Below are positions 62,471-64,000 of a stretch of 64,000 nucleotides of DNA, piece by piece (within the stretch, counting starts at the first letter, position 1; every line of letters begins with the position of its first letter). The DNA comes from Demequina activiva. Its GTDB lineage: Bacteria > Actinomycetota > Actinomycetes > Actinomycetales > Demequinaceae. The notes under the pieces were generated by a model. It was not told the DNA's origin, did not search any database, and was given only the letters and a program-made list of their open reading frames with translations. The position numbers and the translations under genes are program-made. Where the stretch lies: assembly GCF_016862815.1 (NCBI RefSeq), contig NZ_BONR01000002.1, positions 62,001 through 126,000 on the forward strand, written 5' to 3'.

Positions 62471-63199
62471 ATGAGCGACGGCGAGCCTGCCAAGGACATC
62501 CCGGAGTCGATCTTCGCGGACGACGACGGCAGTGCGGACGCGCGCCTCGCCCAGGCCCTCATCCGCTTCTCGCACGCGAAGACGACGCTGAGCGACGTGG
62601 TCGACGCGCTCGCCTACGCGCGCGTGCTGATCCCGGTGCTGGCCAGTGGCGACAAGCGCGTCATGGGCGAGCACGGCGTCGAGAAGGACGAGGTCGCGAC
62701 CACCGGCGTGGTGGCCGTCCAGATGCCGGACGGCCGCGCGGCGCTGCCCGTGTTCACAGATGTGGACGCGATGAAGGCGTGGAATGCGCAGGCCCGTCCC
62801 ATCCCGGCGGAGGGGCCGCGGGCTGCGCTCGCCGCGATCGCGGAGGGCTGGTCGAGCCTGGTCATCAACCCCGGCATGGAGACCGTGCTGATCCCGCGCC
62901 CAGCGGTGTGGGCGGTGGGTCAGGGTGAGGACTGGCGGCCTGCGGTCATCGATGGGACCGTCTCGGATGAGGTGAGGGAGGCGGTCGCCTCCGCCGTGAC
63001 CGTGGATGAGGCGCTGCGGCGAGTCGAGGCGGCCCCGGGGCGTGGTGCGGAGGTCGCGATCGTGCTGAGCCTGTCGCCGGGCCTGACGCAGCCCGAGCTG
63101 GATGCGGTGCTGGAGCGCGTGCAGCGCGAGCTCGCGCACTCCGACGTGGTCGCTCAGCGCGTGGACACGCTCGAGCTCAGGCTCGCGACCGCGCCGTAG
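62471..63199 (+). CDS. SseB-family protein
   Basis: Protein of 242 residues with the SseB N-terminal domain: LAQALIRF near the start, ARVLIPVLA, then DGRAALPVFTDVDAMKAWNAQARPIPAEG and SLVINPGMETVLIPRPAVWAV. A short C-terminal part with VLSLSPGLTQPELDAVLERVQREL follows. Function unknown; it follows hisA in many actinobacteria. It is convergent with the protease gene, 18 bases away. Confidence 0.86.
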   Translation: MSDGEPAKDIPESIFADDDGSADARLAQALIRFSHAKTTLSDVVDALAYARVLIPVLASGDKRVMGEHGVEKDEVATTGVVAVQMPDGRAALPVFTDVDAMKAWNAQARPIPAEGPRAALAAIAEGWSSLVINPGMETVLIPRPAVWAVGQGEDWRPAVIDGTVSDEVREAVASAVTVDEALRRVEAAPGRGAEVAIVLSLSPGLTQPELDAVLERVQRELAHSDVVAQRVDTLELRLATAP

Positions 63200-63217
63200 C
63201 ACCGGACGGCAGGCCCG

Positions 63218-63949
63218 TCACCACGAGCAGGCGGCCTCGTTGGGCTCGTGCGTCGACTCGTCCGTGAGGAAGTCCATGAGCGACTCGTGGGTCACCGAGG
63301 ACGCGCCTCCGCCGTCGTTGCCCGCGTAGATGACGCCCACGACCTCGCCGTTGACGTCCGCCAGGGGCGATCCCGAGTTGCCCTGCTTGATCTCCGCCCA
63401 CAGCACGTCGATGTCGTCCTGTCCCTCGCCGAGCGTCTCCGGCGCCTGGCCCTGGAACGTCGCCGGCGTGGTGGTGAGGATGTCGCCCTCCGGGTACCCG
63501 ACCACGTAGAGCTGCTCGCCCTGCTCGGCGGGATCCTGCGCGATGGTGGCCGCCTCGGGGAAGGTGCCGTCGATGGTCACCAGCGCGAGATCCGCGGTGG
63601 CATCCAGCACGGAGGAGGTCCCGGTGTAGTGGCGGCCGTCATAGCTGGTGAGCTCGATCTCGACGGCGTCCTCCACCACATGGCGATTGGTCACCACGGT
63701 GTTCTCGTCGAGCACCCACGCGGAACCGGTCTGGTAGGAGTCGCATGTCACCGCGGACACGCGCACGGCCACCCGCTCGACCACGGTGAAGCCGTCCTCG
63801 CCCACGGGCATCTCGGGCCATGGCGAGGGAGCCTCGACCTCTGGGATGAACGTCGCGGGCAGCTCCTGCGGCGCCGTCGGAAGAGGTGCGCAGCCCGCGA
63901 TCGCGAGCGTCCCTGTGGCCAGCGCCACGGCCAGAGGGGTACGCCTCAC
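63218..63949 (-). CDS. Trypsin-like serine protease lipoprotein
   Basis: Exported protease of 243 residues. The first 20 residues form a lipoprotein signal ending in the lipobox LAIAGC with Cys20 as lipid site. The catalytic triad is His90 (TNRHVV), Asp120 (TADLALV) and Ser192 (GNSGSP). This is the S1 fold of DegP/MarP-type enzymes but with no PDZ domain and no extra membrane helices. A final Cys241 and Cys69 could form a disulfide. GTG start overlaps the stop of the upstream gene as GTGA. Confidence 0.9.
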   Translation of the reverse strand: MRRTPLAVALATGTLAIAGCAPLPTAPQELPATFIPEVEAPSPWPEMPVGEDGFTVVERVAVRVSAVTCDSYQTGSAWVLDENTVVTNRHVVEDAVEIELTSYDGRHYTGTSSVLDATADLALVTIDGTFPEAATIAQDPAEQGEQLYVVGYPEGDILTTTPATFQGQAPETLGEGQDDIDVLWAEIKQGNSGSPLADVNGEVVGVIYAGNDGGGASSVTHESLMDFLTDESTHEPNEAACSW

Positions 63950-64000
63950 CTCTCGGCCTCGTACTCTTCCCAGGCCTCCTCGAGAGTGGAGCAGTACTCG
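63946..64000 (-). CDS. C-terminal end of an unknown gene, cut by window edge
   Basis: An open frame enters from the right edge and codes for EYCSTLEEAWEEYEAER before a TGA at 63946-63948. The 4-base GTGA overlap with the protease start is the reason to think it is a real gene end. Too little is present to name it. Confidence 0.5.
   Translation of the reverse strand, partial: EYCSTLEEAWEEYEAER

Noticed and set aside
1-64000. tRNA, rRNA, insertion sequence, prophage or integrase
   Set aside because: No cloverleaf ending in CCA with T-loop GTTCGAATC, no rRNA core sequence and no transposase or integrase protein was seen in reading the gaps and frames; a covariance-model scan would be decisive.

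Overview
This 64 kb window is chromosomal DNA of a very GC-rich actinobacterium. The best fit is the Micrococcales (Cellulomonas or Demequina type), judged from gene content and order: an ftsA-less division and cell wall cluster with sepF, yggT and divIVA, a LexA/NrdR pair, a RecQ helicase with a phosphoribosyltransferase tail, and a PriA-type HisA. The exact genus cannot be fixed from the sequence. The content is mostly core: no prophage, insertion sequence, CRISPR array, tRNA or rRNA was seen. No new multi-gene system was found. The unusual content is small DNA elements and signals set among housekeeping genes.

Layout. 1-5.7 kb: the end of dapF, a YdeI-type protein, a methyltransferase, hflX, a DinG-type helicase and a small unknown gene. 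5.7-7.6 kb: an SOS and dNTP control point, with lexA divergent from a LysM protein that resembles the SOS division inhibitors DivS/YneA across three SOS boxes, then nrdR behind an 18-bp tandem repeat. 7.7-17.2 kb: a DEAD-box RNA helicase, serA, a metzincin, a HelD helicase, a PAC2 protein, a cold-shock protein, a spermidine-synthase-like protein and a DUF3040 protein. 17.2-21.8 kb: a MoxR - DUF58 - transglutaminase operon on the minus strand, divergent from mraZ.

22.0-42.9 kb is the division and cell wall cluster: mraZ, rsmH, ftsL, ftsI, murE, murF, mraY, murD, ftsW, murG, murC, ftsQ, ftsZ, pgeF, sepF, yggT, divIVA, then a DksA-type protein, lspA, rluD and an acetyltransferase. Most junctions from rsmH to ftsQ overlap by 4-8 bases, so translational coupling is likely. 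The murC gene carries a perfect 23-bp inverted repeat of unusually low GC inside its reading frame.

43.0-52 kb holds hrpA, dnaE and an SDR oxidoreductase. 52.1-62.3 kb is a histidine cluster (hisD, hisC, hisB, an unknown gene, hisH, hisA) broken by genes on the opposite strand: recQ, and a CmtR-like regulator with its cation exporter. The window ends with an SseB-type protein, a serine protease lipoprotein and the tail of one more gene.

Three things run through the whole window. (1) Palindromic intergenic elements of about 90-105 bp recur at least four times, with a second, smaller family seen twice. (2) A TANNNT hexamer sits exactly 6-7 bases before the start codon of eleven genes, as expected for leaderless mRNAs. 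(3) The 12-mer CGCATCGGCCGT occurs eleven times counting both strands, four of them between genes. All statements come from reading the sequence; no database search was possible.
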